The notes beneath the pieces were generated by a model, which saw nothing but the letters and a program-made list of their open reading frames with translations, was not told where the DNA came from and made no database searches. The position numbers were made by a program, and so were the translations under genes. Of a stretch of DNA of 64,000 nt, positions 9,132 to 18,823 are shown piece after piece (the first letter of the stretch is position 1; every line of letters begins with the position of its first letter). The stretch spans positions 1-64,000 of the forward strand of contig NZ_JANWTC010000005.1 of assembly GCF_024919295.1 (NCBI RefSeq), in the 5' to 3' direction. The DNA is from Corynebacterium lemuris (GTDB lineage: Bacteria > Actinomycetota > Actinomycetes > Mycobacteriales > Mycobacteriaceae).

Positions 9132-10448
9132 ATGACCGACCGCCGCACCGTCCTCGCCTGGGGACTCTGGGACTGGGGATCAGCCGCCTTCAACGCCGTG
9201 CTGGTCACCTTCATCTTCGCGGTGTACCTCACCGACTCCGTCGGCCAGAACATCTCCGGCCCCTTCACCCCGGCCCAGTACTACGGCTTCGCCATCGGCC
9301 TGGCCGGGGTCCTCATCGCCGCGCTGACCCCGGTCATGGGGCAACGCTCCGATCTGCGCGGCACGAGACGGCGCTCCCTCGGGGTGTGGACGTTCCTCAC
9401 CGTGGTGCTGATGGCCGCGCTCTTTCTCGTGCGTGACGACGCCGCCTTCTACTTCTGGCTCGGCGTGCTCATCATGGCCGTCGCCTCCGTCACCTTCGAG
9501 ATCGCCGAGGTCAACTACTTCGCGCAGATCACGCAGATCTCCACGCCCGAGACCGTGGGCCGGGTCTCCGGCTTCGGCTGGGGCATGGGTTATCTCGGCG
9601 GCATCGTCCTGCTGCTGGCCTGCTACTTCGGTTTCGTCGCCGGAGAGGGCGAGACCCGCGGGCTGCTCAACCTGCCGACCGAGGACGGGCTGAACATCCG
9701 GCTGGTCGCAGTCTTCGCTGCCGTGTGGTTCGCCGTCTCCGCCCTGCCGGTGCTCTTCCGCGTGCCGGAGATCCGCCCTTCCGGGGAGCAGGCCGATTCC
9801 TTCCGCGAGTCCTACCGCCGACTGTTCCGGGACCTGAGGAGCCTGTGGCGCGAGGACCGCAACGCCGTGTTCTTCCTCCTCTCCTCCGCCGTCTTCCGCG
9901 ACGGGCTGGCCGGCGTGTTCACCTTCGGTGCGATCCTGGCGGTGAGCGTCTACGGTCTCTCCGCCGGCGATGTCCTGCTCTTCGGTGTGGCCGCCAACGT
10001 CACCGCCGCCCTCGGCGCCCTGGTCGGCGGCTGGCTCGACGACCGTCTCGGCCCGAAGCCCGTCATCCTCGGCTCCTTGGGGATCATGATCGCCGTCGGC
10101 GTGATCCTGTTGTTCGTGGAGGGCCCGCAGGGCTTCTGGATCTTCGGACTCCTCCTGTGCACCTTCGTCGGCCCCGCGCAGTCCGCCGCCCGCTCCTTCC
10201 TCTCCCGCGTGGCGCCGGCGCACCGGGAGGGCCAGATGTTCGGACTCTACGCCACGACGGGGCGGGCGGTTTCCTGGCTCGCACCGGTGGCCTTCGCCGC
10301 CTTCGTCTTCCTCGGCGGCGGGGACGACCGCTACGGCATCCTCGGCATCGTCACCGTCCTGGCCGTGGGCGCTGCGCTGCTGGTCAGGGTCCGCGACCCG
10401 CACACGCGTACCCGCCGCGCCCCGGAAATGAGCACAGTGGAGCCATGA
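9132..10448 (+). CDS. MFS permease of the Atg22/UMF1 type
   Basis: This 438-residue polytopic membrane protein begins RRTVLAWGLWDWGSAAFNAV, close to the WALYDWANSAF-like opening that marks the UMF1/Atg22-like MFS family. About 12 helices are visible, with a charged central loop (VPEIRPSGEQADSFRESYRR) after helix 6. These proteins are thought to export amino acids or other small solutes; the bacterial substrate is unknown. The ATG at 9132 lies 11 bases after the TetR stop with no clear ribosome binding site, so translation may be coupled to the upstream gene. Its stop overlaps the next start as ATGA. Confidence 0.8.
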   Translation: MTDRRTVLAWGLWDWGSAAFNAVLVTFIFAVYLTDSVGQNISGPFTPAQYYGFAIGLAGVLIAALTPVMGQRSDLRGTRRRSLGVWTFLTVVLMAALFLVRDDAAFYFWLGVLIMAVASVTFEIAEVNYFAQITQISTPETVGRVSGFGWGMGYLGGIVLLLACYFGFVAGEGETRGLLNLPTEDGLNIRLVAVFAAVWFAVSALPVLFRVPEIRPSGEQADSFRESYRRLFRDLRSLWREDRNAVFFLLSSAVFRDGLAGVFTFGAILAVSVYGLSAGDVLLFGVAANVTAALGALVGGWLDDRLGPKPVILGSLGIMIAVGVILLFVEGPQGFWIFGLLLCTFVGPAQSAARSFLSRVAPAHREGQMFGLYATTGRAVSWLAPVAFAAFVFLGGGDDRYGILGIVTVLAVGAALLVRVRDPHTRTRRAPEMSTVEP

Positions 10449-10942
10449 ACGTCACCGAACTGATCCAGGACATGGCCGCCCGCCCCATAGCCGCGGCCGA
10501 GCAACTGCCGTCCCTGACCCCCGCCCAACTCAACGCCCACCCCGGGGATCACCCCAATTCCATCGCCTGGCTGCTGTGGCACAGCGGCCGCGAGGTCGAT
10601 GTCCAGCTCTCCCACCTCAGCGGCCGCCCCGAACTCTGGTCGGACTTCCGGGACAGATTCGGCCTGGGCGAGGTGGGCGACACCCTCGGCTACGGCCACG
10701 ACGCGGAGGAGGCCGGGGCGGTCATCATCAATGACCAGCAGGTGCTCACCGACTATCTCGGGGCCACCCTGGAAGCGTTGAGCGACTACGTCGCCGGCCT
10801 CAGCGAAGCTGACCTCTCGGAGGTCATCGACCACAACTGGGACCCGGCCGTCACCCGCGGGGTCCGGTTGGTCTCCATCATCGACGACGCCGCCCAGCAT
10901 GTCGGCCAGGCCGCCTACGCCGCGGGTATGCTCACCCGCTGA
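10445..10942 (+). CDS. DinB-like (DUF664-type) protein
   Basis: This 165-residue, soluble, helical protein has spaced histidines typical of DinB-type four-helix bundles: SIAWLLWHSGREVD near residue 38 and DDAAQHVGQAAYAAGM near the C-terminus (H about 155). In actinobacteria many such proteins are metal-binding enzymes that use mycothiol, but the function of this one is unknown. It overlaps the upstream permease gene by 4 bases, so the two are co-translated. It is the last gene of the plus-strand run and converges on ddh. Confidence 0.7.
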   Translation: MNVTELIQDMAARPIAAAEQLPSLTPAQLNAHPGDHPNSIAWLLWHSGREVDVQLSHLSGRPELWSDFRDRFGLGEVGDTLGYGHDAEEAGAVIINDQQVLTDYLGATLEALSDYVAGLSEADLSEVIDHNWDPAVTRGVRLVSIIDDAAQHVGQAAYAAGMLTR

Positions 10943-10962
10943 ACGTTGGCCAGCCCCGGTTG

Positions 10963-11934
10963 CTACACGTCGCGGGCGATGAGCTCGTCGAGCGGGGTCG
11001 GCGAGATCAGGTAGGGCGCTACCTCGAGCACGGTGTAGGCACCGGACTGGCCGGCCTGCTGCAGACGGTGCGCCGCCCGGGCGTAGGCCAGGGCCACCGC
11101 GCCGGTGAAATCGGGGTTGCGCTCCAGCTCGAGGGTGTAGCCGATGGTCTGGGTGAACCCGCCGGTATCGCCGGCGGTGATGACGTGGCCGCCGTGGGGC
11201 ATGCCGGTGTGCTCGGCGTCGAAGGTGGCCTCATCGATGAAGTTGACCTCGACCTCGTAACCGACGAAGTAGTCGGGCATGGTGCGGATCTCGTTCTCGA
11301 TGCGCTCGCGGTCGGCATCATCGCAGACCACGAAGCAACGTCGCAGGTGGGTCTGCTTGCCGCTCAGGTGGTCGGCCTCACCCTTGCGCGCGGCCTCCAG
11401 TGCCTCCGGGGAGGGGATGGTGTACTGCACGGCCTTGTGCACGCCCTCGACGCGGCGCACCGCATCGGAATGACCCTGGGACAGGCCCGGACCCCAGAAG
11501 GTGTGCTGGCTGCCACCCGGCAGAAGCGCCTGACCGATGGTGCGGTTGAGGGAGAACATGCCCGGGTCCCAGCCGGTGGACACGACGGCGACGGTGCCGT
11601 TCTCCTTCGCGATGCGGTCCATCTCCCCGCGGTGGCGCGGGACATCACGGTGGTTGTCGTAGGTGTCGACGGTGTTGGCGTGGCGGATGAACTCCGGGGC
11701 CTGCGACGGGATGTCCGTGGCGGAGCCGAGGCAGAGCACGGCGACGTCGAAAAGATCGGTGTGCTCTGCGAAATCGGCGACCGGCAGCACCGGGGTGGCC
11801 GGTTCGAGGGTGTCCAGGGTGTCCCGGCGCGAGAAGATGCCCGCGAGCTCCATGTCCGGCTGCTGGCCGATGAGCTTCTCCACGGACTTGCCGAGGTTGC
11901 CGTATCCGACAATTGCGACCCTGATGTTGGCCAT
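10963..11934 (-). CDS. ddh: meso-Diaminopimelate D-dehydrogenase
   Basis: The 323-residue protein matches Ddh, which reductively aminates L-tetrahydrodipicolinate with NADPH and ammonia to give meso-diaminopimelate in one step. This shortcut for lysine and cell wall precursor synthesis is characteristic of corynebacteria. Visible features are the N-terminal Rossmann motif VAIVGYGNLGKSVEKLI, then VLCLGSATDIPSQAP, DTYDNHRDVPRHR, STGWDPGMFSLNR, the substrate-binding FWGPGLSQGHSDAVRR, and MPHGGHVITAGDTGGF. AGGAG lies 8 bases before the ATG at 11934. The gene stands alone on the minus strand. Confidence 0.96.
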   Translation of the reverse strand: MANIRVAIVGYGNLGKSVEKLIGQQPDMELAGIFSRRDTLDTLEPATPVLPVADFAEHTDLFDVAVLCLGSATDIPSQAPEFIRHANTVDTYDNHRDVPRHRGEMDRIAKENGTVAVVSTGWDPGMFSLNRTIGQALLPGGSQHTFWGPGLSQGHSDAVRRVEGVHKAVQYTIPSPEALEAARKGEADHLSGKQTHLRRCFVVCDDADRERIENEIRTMPDYFVGYEVEVNFIDEATFDAEHTGMPHGGHVITAGDTGGFTQTIGYTLELERNPDFTGAVALAYARAAHRLQQAGQSGAYTVLEVAPYLISPTPLDELIARDV

Positions 11935-12045
11935 GTGCTGTTCTCCTAGCGTGGGGGAAAGTTGCAGTGGCCCATTCTACGGACAGTGGGACGGATACTC
12001 CGACGGATCATTCCGTGACCTTCACCCGGTGGCGTGCGGGGCACA

Positions 12046-12495
12046 ATGGGGGCAGCACTTTCTTCATCCCGTCTGCCGAGGAAGCCCCCGACGTCAGTTC
12101 CAGCACATCAGATCACCCTGAAAGCCGTGGGGCTCGGTTTTGCCGCCGCCTCGCTGTTCAATCTCACCGTCACCCTCCCGAGGTCCCGGCAGGTGCTGGC
12201 CAGTTTCGCCGACGACTCGTGGTTGCCGCCCTACCGCCGCGTGCTGCGGGTACTGCTGCCCGCTGCCCCGGCGGTGATTGGTGGTGTCGTCGGTTTCCAG
12301 GCGGCGGTGGCCTGGCATCTGCTCCGCGGTCGTCGGGTGACCGGTGCGCTCCGCTGGGCACAGGCCTTCATGTTGAGTCTGGTGCCTGCGCTGACCTGGC
12401 CCTACTGGCCCCCGAATGTGGTGCTCCCCGCCCTCCTTGAGGTCCTGGTCCGGAGGATCAGCCAGGTCACGCCAGCCACTCCCCCACGCCCATGA
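12046..12495 (+). CDS. Small membrane protein of unknown function
   Basis: About 149 residues with three hydrophobic stretches (around AVGLGFAAASLFNLTV, LLPAAPAVIGGVVGFQAAVA and AFMLSLVPALTWPYWP) and a basic stretch between the second and third. I do not recognise a family. The ATG at 12046 is chosen; a GTG four codons upstream (12034) is equally possible, and neither has a clear ribosome binding site. The last 29 bases overlap the 3' end of the convergent LysE-type gene. Confidence 0.6.
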   Translation: MGAALSSSRLPRKPPTSVPAHQITLKAVGLGFAAASLFNLTVTLPRSRQVLASFADDSWLPPYRRVLRVLLPAAPAVIGGVVGFQAAVAWHLLRGRRVTGALRWAQAFMLSLVPALTWPYWPPNVVLPALLEVLVRRISQVTPATPPRP

Positions 12496-13135
12496 TGCCC
12501 TCGCAGAGCATGAACAGGGCCAGGGCGATGAATACCACGCCGGAGACGATGTCGATGACGGAGGCGTTGCGCACCAGATTCACCGCCAGCAGGCGCACCC
12601 CGAGTGCGAATCCCACGAACCACGCCACACCCGTGATGATGAGTATCACGGCGATGGCCAGTGCCCACCCGGTCCCCATGTCGGGCCGGACGAACTGGGC
12701 GAAGACGGCACCGAAGAAGAGGACGGCCTTGGGGTTGGCCAGGTTTGTGGTCAGCCCCTGCCACCAGGCCTGCAGCACCGTGGTGGCGGTATCCCTCTCC
12801 GCCCCGGCGCCTATCTCCCGGGTGACGGGGACGGCGGCCTGTCTGCGTGCCGCCAGCCCGCCCCGCGTGGCGTTGCCGCCCATCCACAGCAGATAGGCCC
12901 CACCGAGCAGCTGCAGGATCACGAGGATCCCGGGATAGGTGCTGATCAGGGCGGACAGACCGAGCAGGGATCCGGTGATCCACAGGGTGTTACCCGTCAT
13001 GATGCCCAGCGCGGTCCAGACACCGGTGGCCCGCGATCTCACACCCAGCCGGATGATCTGCACCAGATCAGGTCCGGGGGAGACGATCGCGGCGATCCAC
13101 ACAGCGAACAGGGCGATGAATTCGGAGATGGCCAC
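12467..13135 (-). CDS. LysE/RhtB-family amino acid exporter
   Basis: The 222-residue membrane protein has the RhtB pattern: ALFAVWIAAIVSPGPDLVQI near the N-terminus (the conserved PGPD), then GVRSRATGVWTALGIMTGNT, LLGGAYLLWMGG at helix 3, and a second half with TNLANPKAVLFFGAVFAQFV, the hallmark NP-K segment. About six helices are expected. Members export amino acids or derivatives; the substrate cannot be told from sequence. It overlaps the convergent small membrane protein gene by 29 bases. Confidence 0.88.
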   Translation of the reverse strand: MAISEFIALFAVWIAAIVSPGPDLVQIIRLGVRSRATGVWTALGIMTGNTLWITGSLLGLSALISTYPGILVILQLLGGAYLLWMGGNATRGGLAARRQAAVPVTREIGAGAERDTATTVLQAWWQGLTTNLANPKAVLFFGAVFAQFVRPDMGTGWALAIAVILIITGVAWFVGFALGVRLLAVNLVRNASVIDIVSGVVFIALALFMLCEGIMGVGEWLA

Positions 13136-13215
13136 CCAGAAATTTTAGCCCTGCCCACCCGGGCCTCCCTGCACCACGCGGCTGGCCGACAGCACGAGCC
13201 CGGTGCCACCACCCT

Positions 13216-13848
13216 CTAGAAGATGACCCGGGTGCCTCCGTCGACGGGGGTGACGGTGACATGGCTGAGGTCGGGAACCAGGTCATAGCCTTCCAACTCG
13301 GCCGGGTCGTGGGAGGTGGCGACGGCGAGGACCCCGCCGCCGGCCGCACGTCCCGCCTGTAGGCCGGCCGGTGCATCCTCGATGACCAGACAGACGCGCG
13401 GATCCACCCCGAGACGGGAGGCCGCCAGCAGGTACCCCTCCGGATCGGGTTTGCCGCGGGAGACCTCCTCGGAGGTGACCATCACGTCCGGGACCGGCAA
13501 TCCGCAGGCCTCCATGCGCGCGGTCATCAGCGGCCGGTCCCCCGAGGTCACCGCCGCCCACCGGTCGCGGGGCAGTGCAGAGAGGATCTCGACGGTCGCG
13601 GGCAGCGCCCGCACCGTGTGCATGGTCTCCAGCTCGAGGACGCGCATGTCGGCGAGCGCGGTGTCGATACGCTCCTCCGGGATGAGCTCCGCCAGGGTGT
13701 CGCGGCTGCGTCGACCATGGCTGATGGACATGATGTGGTCACCGTCGAGATCGTTCGCGGCCGCCCAGGTCCGCAACACGTAGTCCACTGAGCTGGTGGA
13801 GTCCACGAGAGTGCCGTCGATGTCGAAGAGGATGGCCTCATAGATCAT
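13216..13848 (-). CDS. HAD-superfamily phosphatase (beta-phosphoglucomutase-like)
   Basis: The 210-residue protein carries all HAD motifs: the nucleophile motif LFDIDGTLVDST near residue 7, motif II WAAVTSGDR around 97, and motifs III/IV in KPDPEGYLLAASRLG and CLVIEDAPAGLQAGRAAG. The helical cap inserted after motif I (GHIMSISHG-like region) fits the subfamily of small sugar-phosphate phosphatases. The substrate is unknown. The ATG at 13848 is the first start in frame. No operon partner is obvious. Confidence 0.85.
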   Translation of the reverse strand: MIYEAILFDIDGTLVDSTSSVDYVLRTWAAANDLDGDHIMSISHGRRSRDTLAELIPEERIDTALADMRVLELETMHTVRALPATVEILSALPRDRWAAVTSGDRPLMTARMEACGLPVPDVMVTSEEVSRGKPDPEGYLLAASRLGVDPRVCLVIEDAPAGLQAGRAAGGGVLAVATSHDPAELEGYDLVPDLSHVTVTPVDGGTRVIF

Positions 13849-13881
13849 GGTGCTCAGCCTAGCGATGATGTTCGTCAGGGG

Positions 13882-14618
13882 TCAGGCTGTCAGTATCTCC
13901 GCCAGAACGCCTTCCTGGAAAGCCCGCGCCTGCCGGCCTGTGGGCGGGAGCTTGCCGGAGCGTGCAGCAATGGACTGCTCGATCACCCCGCCCGGCTGGT
14001 AGCCGGCGGCCCGCGTCGACTTTGGACAGCCACCTTCCGTGACGATGCCGGACCAGCGCCCGGCAGGCTCCCAGAACCGCGTCATCGGCATGGCCGGACT
14101 GCGCCATCCACCAGTGCAGCGAATTGACCAGCAGACCCCGCAGTTCATCCGGTGACAGCTCCGCGAAGACCGCTGCGGCCGGTGGCCCCGCCAGCACCAG
14201 GCCACTCTGATGCAGGATGCTGCGGTCCAGTCCGTACCAGAATGCCCCGTCCGCCGCCGGACGGTCCCCCGGGTGCAGGCTCTGCCGGAAGGCCATGTCC
14301 GGACCATCGTTCAACTCAAGTTCGAAGCCCGGTTCCGCGGTCCCCGATTGCGCCGCAGCGACGGTGTAGACCACCAGCTCCAGTCCCCGGGCGGGACACG
14401 GCAGGCAGCTGTGCCGCATTCGGGCGATCAACTCCCGCTTCACAGCCTCGCTCAGCTGATCGCGGCAGAGCAGGGCGATGTCGATGTCGCTGCGACCGGG
14501 GTGGAAGGCGTCCAAGGCCAGGGAGCCGGCGGCATATGCCCCGACGAACTCTGTGCCGAACACCTGCTGGGCTGCCTCAACGAGGGCTTCGAGATAGGGC
14601 TCTACAGTGATGTGCCAT
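13882..14618 (-). pseudogene. Broken nucleotidyltransferase-fold gene (aminoglycoside adenylyltransferase-like)
   Basis: The minus-strand frame with FVGAYAAGSLALDAFHPGRS followed by DIDIALLCRD is the GS-x-D-x-D signature of a nucleotidyltransferase. It runs to GRWLSKVDAG near base 14015, after which that frame turns into unrelated sequence ending at 13859. The sensible C-terminus (GYQPGGVIEQSIAARSGKLP and on to EGVLAEILTA) continues in another frame and stops at 13882. A one-base shift within GGCCGCCGGC (about 14002-14012) would join them. At the 5' end the matching frame (VEPYLEALVEAAQQ) has no start codon; the ATG at 14618 is one base out of frame. Two defects suggest real decay, though a sequencing error could explain either one. 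Confidence 0.65.
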
Positions 14619-14633
14619 GGAAGAAAGAAACAG

Positions 14634-14706
14634 AGCTGGAGACGAGACTTGAACTCGCAACCTACGCATTACAAGTGCGTTGCGCTACCAATTGCGCCAC
14701 TCCAGC
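14634..14706 (-). tRNA. tRNA-Thr, anticodon UGU
   Basis: Read on the minus strand, a full cloverleaf folds. The acceptor stem is GCTGGAG with CTCCAGC, and the D arm is GCGCAATTGGTAGCGC. The anticodon stem ACGCA/TGCGT surrounds loop CTTGTAA, giving anticodon TGT, and the T arm contains GTTCAAGTC. No CCA is encoded. It lies between the broken nucleotidyltransferase gene and thrE. Confidence 0.95.
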
Positions 14707-14760
14707 ACAGGCAGGAACGGTGATCCCCACCTGTAGTGGATCGTACCCGAGGGGGCGTCC

Positions 14761-16302
14761 GTGTCAGAAACCGCCCACCCCGCTATTGTGGCGGCAGTGT
14801 CCTCCCTGTTCGACCGACTCAGAACGCGCCTGAGCGCGCCGGGGCGAATCGCCACGATTGACGCGGCGAAGGCCGCCCCGCCACCGTCCCCGCTCGCCCC
14901 TGTCGATCTGACGGATCAGGCGCAGGTCGCGGCGGTGATGGACCTGGCTGCCCGGATCGGGGACATCCTGTTGTCCTCCGGTACGTCGAATTCGGACACC
15001 CGGGCGCAGATCCACACCGTCACCTCTGCCTACGGCCTGCACTACTGCCACGTGGACATCACGATGAACACCATCACGATCTTCACCACCATCGGTACCA
15101 CCCACAAGACGCCGGTGAACGTGTTCCGGGTGGTGCGGCGGATGACCACGGACTTCTCCCGGCTCTCGGAGGTGGACCGGCTGATCCGGTCGATCCAGGC
15201 CGGTGCCACCCCGCCGGAGGTCGCGGAGAAGATTCTCGACGCCCTGGCGGTCAAACCCGCCGCCTACGGCACCTGGACGGCGATCCTGGGCTGGGGGGTG
15301 CTGGGTGGTTCCGTCGCGGGCCTGCTGGGTGGTGGTCTCCTGGAGATCATCACGGCCTTCCTCACCGCGGTGCTCATCATGACCCTGAACACCTGGCTGG
15401 ACCGGCGCGGGCTGCCGTATTTCTTCCAGAATATGCTCGGCGGGATCATCGCCACCCTGCCGGCGGCCGTGATCTACACGGTCGCGGCCGACGCCGGTGT
15501 GCGGATCCCGCCGGGGCAGATCATCGCCTCGGGCATCATCGTCCTGCTGGCGGGCCTGACGCTGGTGCAGTCGCTGCAGGACGGGATCACGGGTGCCCCG
15601 GTGACGGCTTCGGCCCGCTTCTTCGAGGCGCTGCTGTTCACCGGGGCGATCGTGGCGGGGGTGGGTATCGGCATCCAGGTCTCCGTCCTGATCGGGATGC
15701 CGCTGCCACCCCTGGAGACCATGCCCACCACAGGTTTCGCATCCTCGACGGTGCGGGTGATCTCCGGTGGCCTGGCGGCGGCGGGTTTCGCGGTCGCCAG
15801 TTACGCGGAGTGGTCCTCGGTGTTCATCTCCGGTCTGACCGCGGTGGCGGGTTCGGCCTTCTACTACCTCCTGCTCGGCCCCCTCGGCGTCGGTCCGGTC
15901 ATCGGTGCATCGATGGCCGCGGTCGTCATCGGCCTGGCCGGTGGCCTACTGGCCCGGCGTTTCCTCATCCCACCGCTGATCACCGCTGTCGCGGGCATCA
16001 CACCGCTGCTGCCTGGCCTGTCGGTCTACCGCGGCATGTACGCGATGATGCATGAGCAGACACTCATCGGTTTCACCAGCGTCGTCGTGGCGCTGTCCAC
16101 AGCCGGCGGGCTGGCGGCGGGCGTGGTGTTGGGCGAGTGGGTGGCCCGTCGACTGCGTCGCCCGCCGCGCCTGAACCCCTACCGCTATTTCCGCACGGCC
16201 CGTTCCTTCACGTTCCAGCAGATGGCCCGGCAGAAGAATGCGGTCCGGCGGGCAGATTCCGCGCGTTCCCGTGGGCGCTTGCGCAGATACCCGGGACAGT
16301 AG
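14761..16302 (+). CDS. thrE: Threonine/serine exporter ThrE
   Basis: The 513-residue protein matches ThrE. It has a cytoplasmic N-terminal domain containing GDILLSSGTSNSDTRAQIHT, where ThrE-type proteins carry a conserved cytosolic motif, and YGLHYCHVDITMNTITIF. About ten membrane helices follow (for example GWGVLGGSVAGLLGGGLLEI and LLPGLSVYRGMYAMMH), and the cytoplasmic tail is basic. It uses the proton gradient to export L-threonine and L-serine. The GTG start at 14761 is preceded by a GAGGGGG-like ribosome binding site. The gene follows tRNA-Thr on the opposite strand by 54 bases. Confidence 0.95.
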   Translation: MSETAHPAIVAAVSSLFDRLRTRLSAPGRIATIDAAKAAPPPSPLAPVDLTDQAQVAAVMDLAARIGDILLSSGTSNSDTRAQIHTVTSAYGLHYCHVDITMNTITIFTTIGTTHKTPVNVFRVVRRMTTDFSRLSEVDRLIRSIQAGATPPEVAEKILDALAVKPAAYGTWTAILGWGVLGGSVAGLLGGGLLEIITAFLTAVLIMTLNTWLDRRGLPYFFQNMLGGIIATLPAAVIYTVAADAGVRIPPGQIIASGIIVLLAGLTLVQSLQDGITGAPVTASARFFEALLFTGAIVAGVGIGIQVSVLIGMPLPPLETMPTTGFASSTVRVISGGLAAAGFAVASYAEWSSVFISGLTAVAGSAFYYLLLGPLGVGPVIGASMAAVVIGLAGGLLARRFLIPPLITAVAGITPLLPGLSVYRGMYAMMHEQTLIGFTSVVVALSTAGGLAAGVVLGEWVARRLRRPPRLNPYRYFRTARSFTFQQMARQKNAVRRADSARSRGRLRRYPGQ

Positions 16303-16304
16303 CG

Positions 16305-16310
16305 TAGAAT
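16305..16310 (+). promoter_or_regulatory. Candidate -10 box for the lysine-tail protein and otsA
   Basis: TAGAAT at 16305-16310 lies 44 bases before the GTG of the lysine-tail gene and just after the thrE stop. It fits the corynebacterial sigma-A -10 consensus. No clear -35 was seen. Confidence 0.4.
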
Positions 16311-16354
16311 AGACAGCCTACTGTGCCCTGACCACCACTTTCACAGGAGGATAC

Positions 16355-16705
16355 GTGCCGCCGAAGGTCACTGACACCCGCCCTACTCCCGAGGCTCTGC
16401 ATGCTGTGGAGGAGAAGACCGCAGCCTCCGCCCGACGCATCGTCGCCACATACTCGCAGGACTTCATGGACGGTGTGACCCTCATGTGCATGCTGGGTGT
16501 GGAGCCGAAGGGTCTGGTCTACAAGAAGGTCGCCGACGAGCTGGAGGAGACTGCGCCGACCACGGCGAAGTCCACCCGCAAGGCCACGAAGAAGACCACC
16601 AAGAAGACGACCAAGAAAACCACGAAGAAGACGACGAAGAAAACCACCGCCAAGAAGGCCACGAAGAAGACCACCACCGCCAAGAAGACGGCAAAGAAGG
16701 CCTAA
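16355..16705 (+). CDS. Small protein with a histone-H1-like lysine/threonine tail
   Basis: This 116-residue protein has two parts. Residues 1-67 are a mixed, folded-looking domain (EALHAVEEKTAASARRIVAT, DFMDGVTLMCMLGVEPKGLV). Residues about 70-116 are a repetitive tail of K-K-T-T and K-K-A-T units with no acidic residue. The tail is like those on bacterial H1-type DNA-binding proteins, so DNA or RNA binding is likely by composition, not by proof. The GTG start at 16355 has a full AGGAGG nearby. The tail DNA (16585-16702) is a near-tandem repeat of AAGA and ACC units and could vary in length between strains. otsA begins 10 bases downstream, so they may be co-transcribed. Confidence 0.8.
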   Translation: MPPKVTDTRPTPEALHAVEEKTAASARRIVATYSQDFMDGVTLMCMLGVEPKGLVYKKVADELEETAPTTAKSTRKATKKTTKKTTKKTTKKTTKKTTAKKATKKTTTAKKTAKKA

Positions 16706-16715
16706 GCGCCAGGTT

Positions 16716-18127
<1,412 letters not shown>

Positions 18128-18131
<4 letters not shown>

Positions 18132-18595
18132 AACGCCTGCTGCTGACGGGTGCCACCGCGGTCGTGCTGGCCCTGTCCGCGTGTACCACGGAACCCACCG
18201 CCGAGGTCACGGGCACCTCCTGGCTGGTCACCGACATCTGGACGGTGCCCGGTGAACCCTCCACCCTGCCCCCCGAGGCGGCCGGGCGGGCGCGGCTGGC
18301 CTTCGGTGCGCACTCCATGACCGGGCACACCGGCTGCGCGCCGATGCAGGGCACCGTCAGCCTCACCCGCGAGGGTGAGGACACCGATGTGGAGAGCGCC
18401 CACACCTTCACCGTCGAACGCCTCGAGGTGGAGGAACCGGCGGCGGACTGCCCGTCTGCCGCGGTGCATGAACAACTGACCGAGCTCATCGAACCCGGAG
18501 CGGTCTTCGATGTCCGCCACGACGATAGGGACCTGGTGCTGACGCTGCGCACGGATGCCGTCGACCGGCCCGCCATCGGGCTCGCTGCGGTCTGA
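18128..18595 (+). CDS. Putative lipoprotein between otsA and otsB
   Basis: The 155-residue product starts with a signal sequence (KRLLLTGATAVVLALSACTT) and a lipobox LSAC at about residues 16-19, so it is probably lipid-anchored outside the membrane. The mature part contains GTSWLVTDIW, FGAHSMTGHTGCAPMQG and two further cysteines; the G-x-x-W plus G-H-T-G-C pattern is reminiscent of META/HslJ-like domains, but the match is weak. The GTG start overlaps the otsA stop (GTGA), showing translational coupling. A lipoprotein in this position is also what I recall for C. glutamicum. Function is unknown. Confidence 0.8.
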
Positions 18596-18823
18596 GGCCG
18601 GGGATTCCGGACGGTTCCTGCTGATGTGTCATGTTGGAAAATACAGGTGCGCGTATTGACGGGCAGCCGCATTTTCCCACCAAAGCCCTGAACTGGGCTT
18701 ATAAAAATACATGCGTATGCATTTCCCGACTCGGCGTCAACTTTTGCGGGGCCACGTATTTTTCGTCATGACGCGTCAACAACGCCGCAGATCAGCCAGA
18801 AACCAATCAATTAGAGTGGGCCC
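18596..18823. promoter_or_regulatory. AT-rich control region ahead of otsB
   Basis: This 228-base region is clearly AT-richer than its surroundings and codes for nothing convincing. It holds AATAC-N8-GTATT (18640-18657) as an inverted repeat, TTATAAAAATAC (18699-18710, a possible -10), a second AATAC...GTAT with TGCAT around 18706-18721, and GCGTCAAC twice (near 18734 and 18774). The repeated AATAC/GTATT halves suggest a binding site for a dimeric regulator of otsB. Confidence 0.45.

Noticed and set aside
16585..16702. CRISPR array or microsatellite without coding role
   Set aside because: The repeats are short codon-phase units (AAG, ACC, ACG) inside an open frame with AGGAGG before its start. 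They encode a lysine/threonine tail and show no spacer structure.
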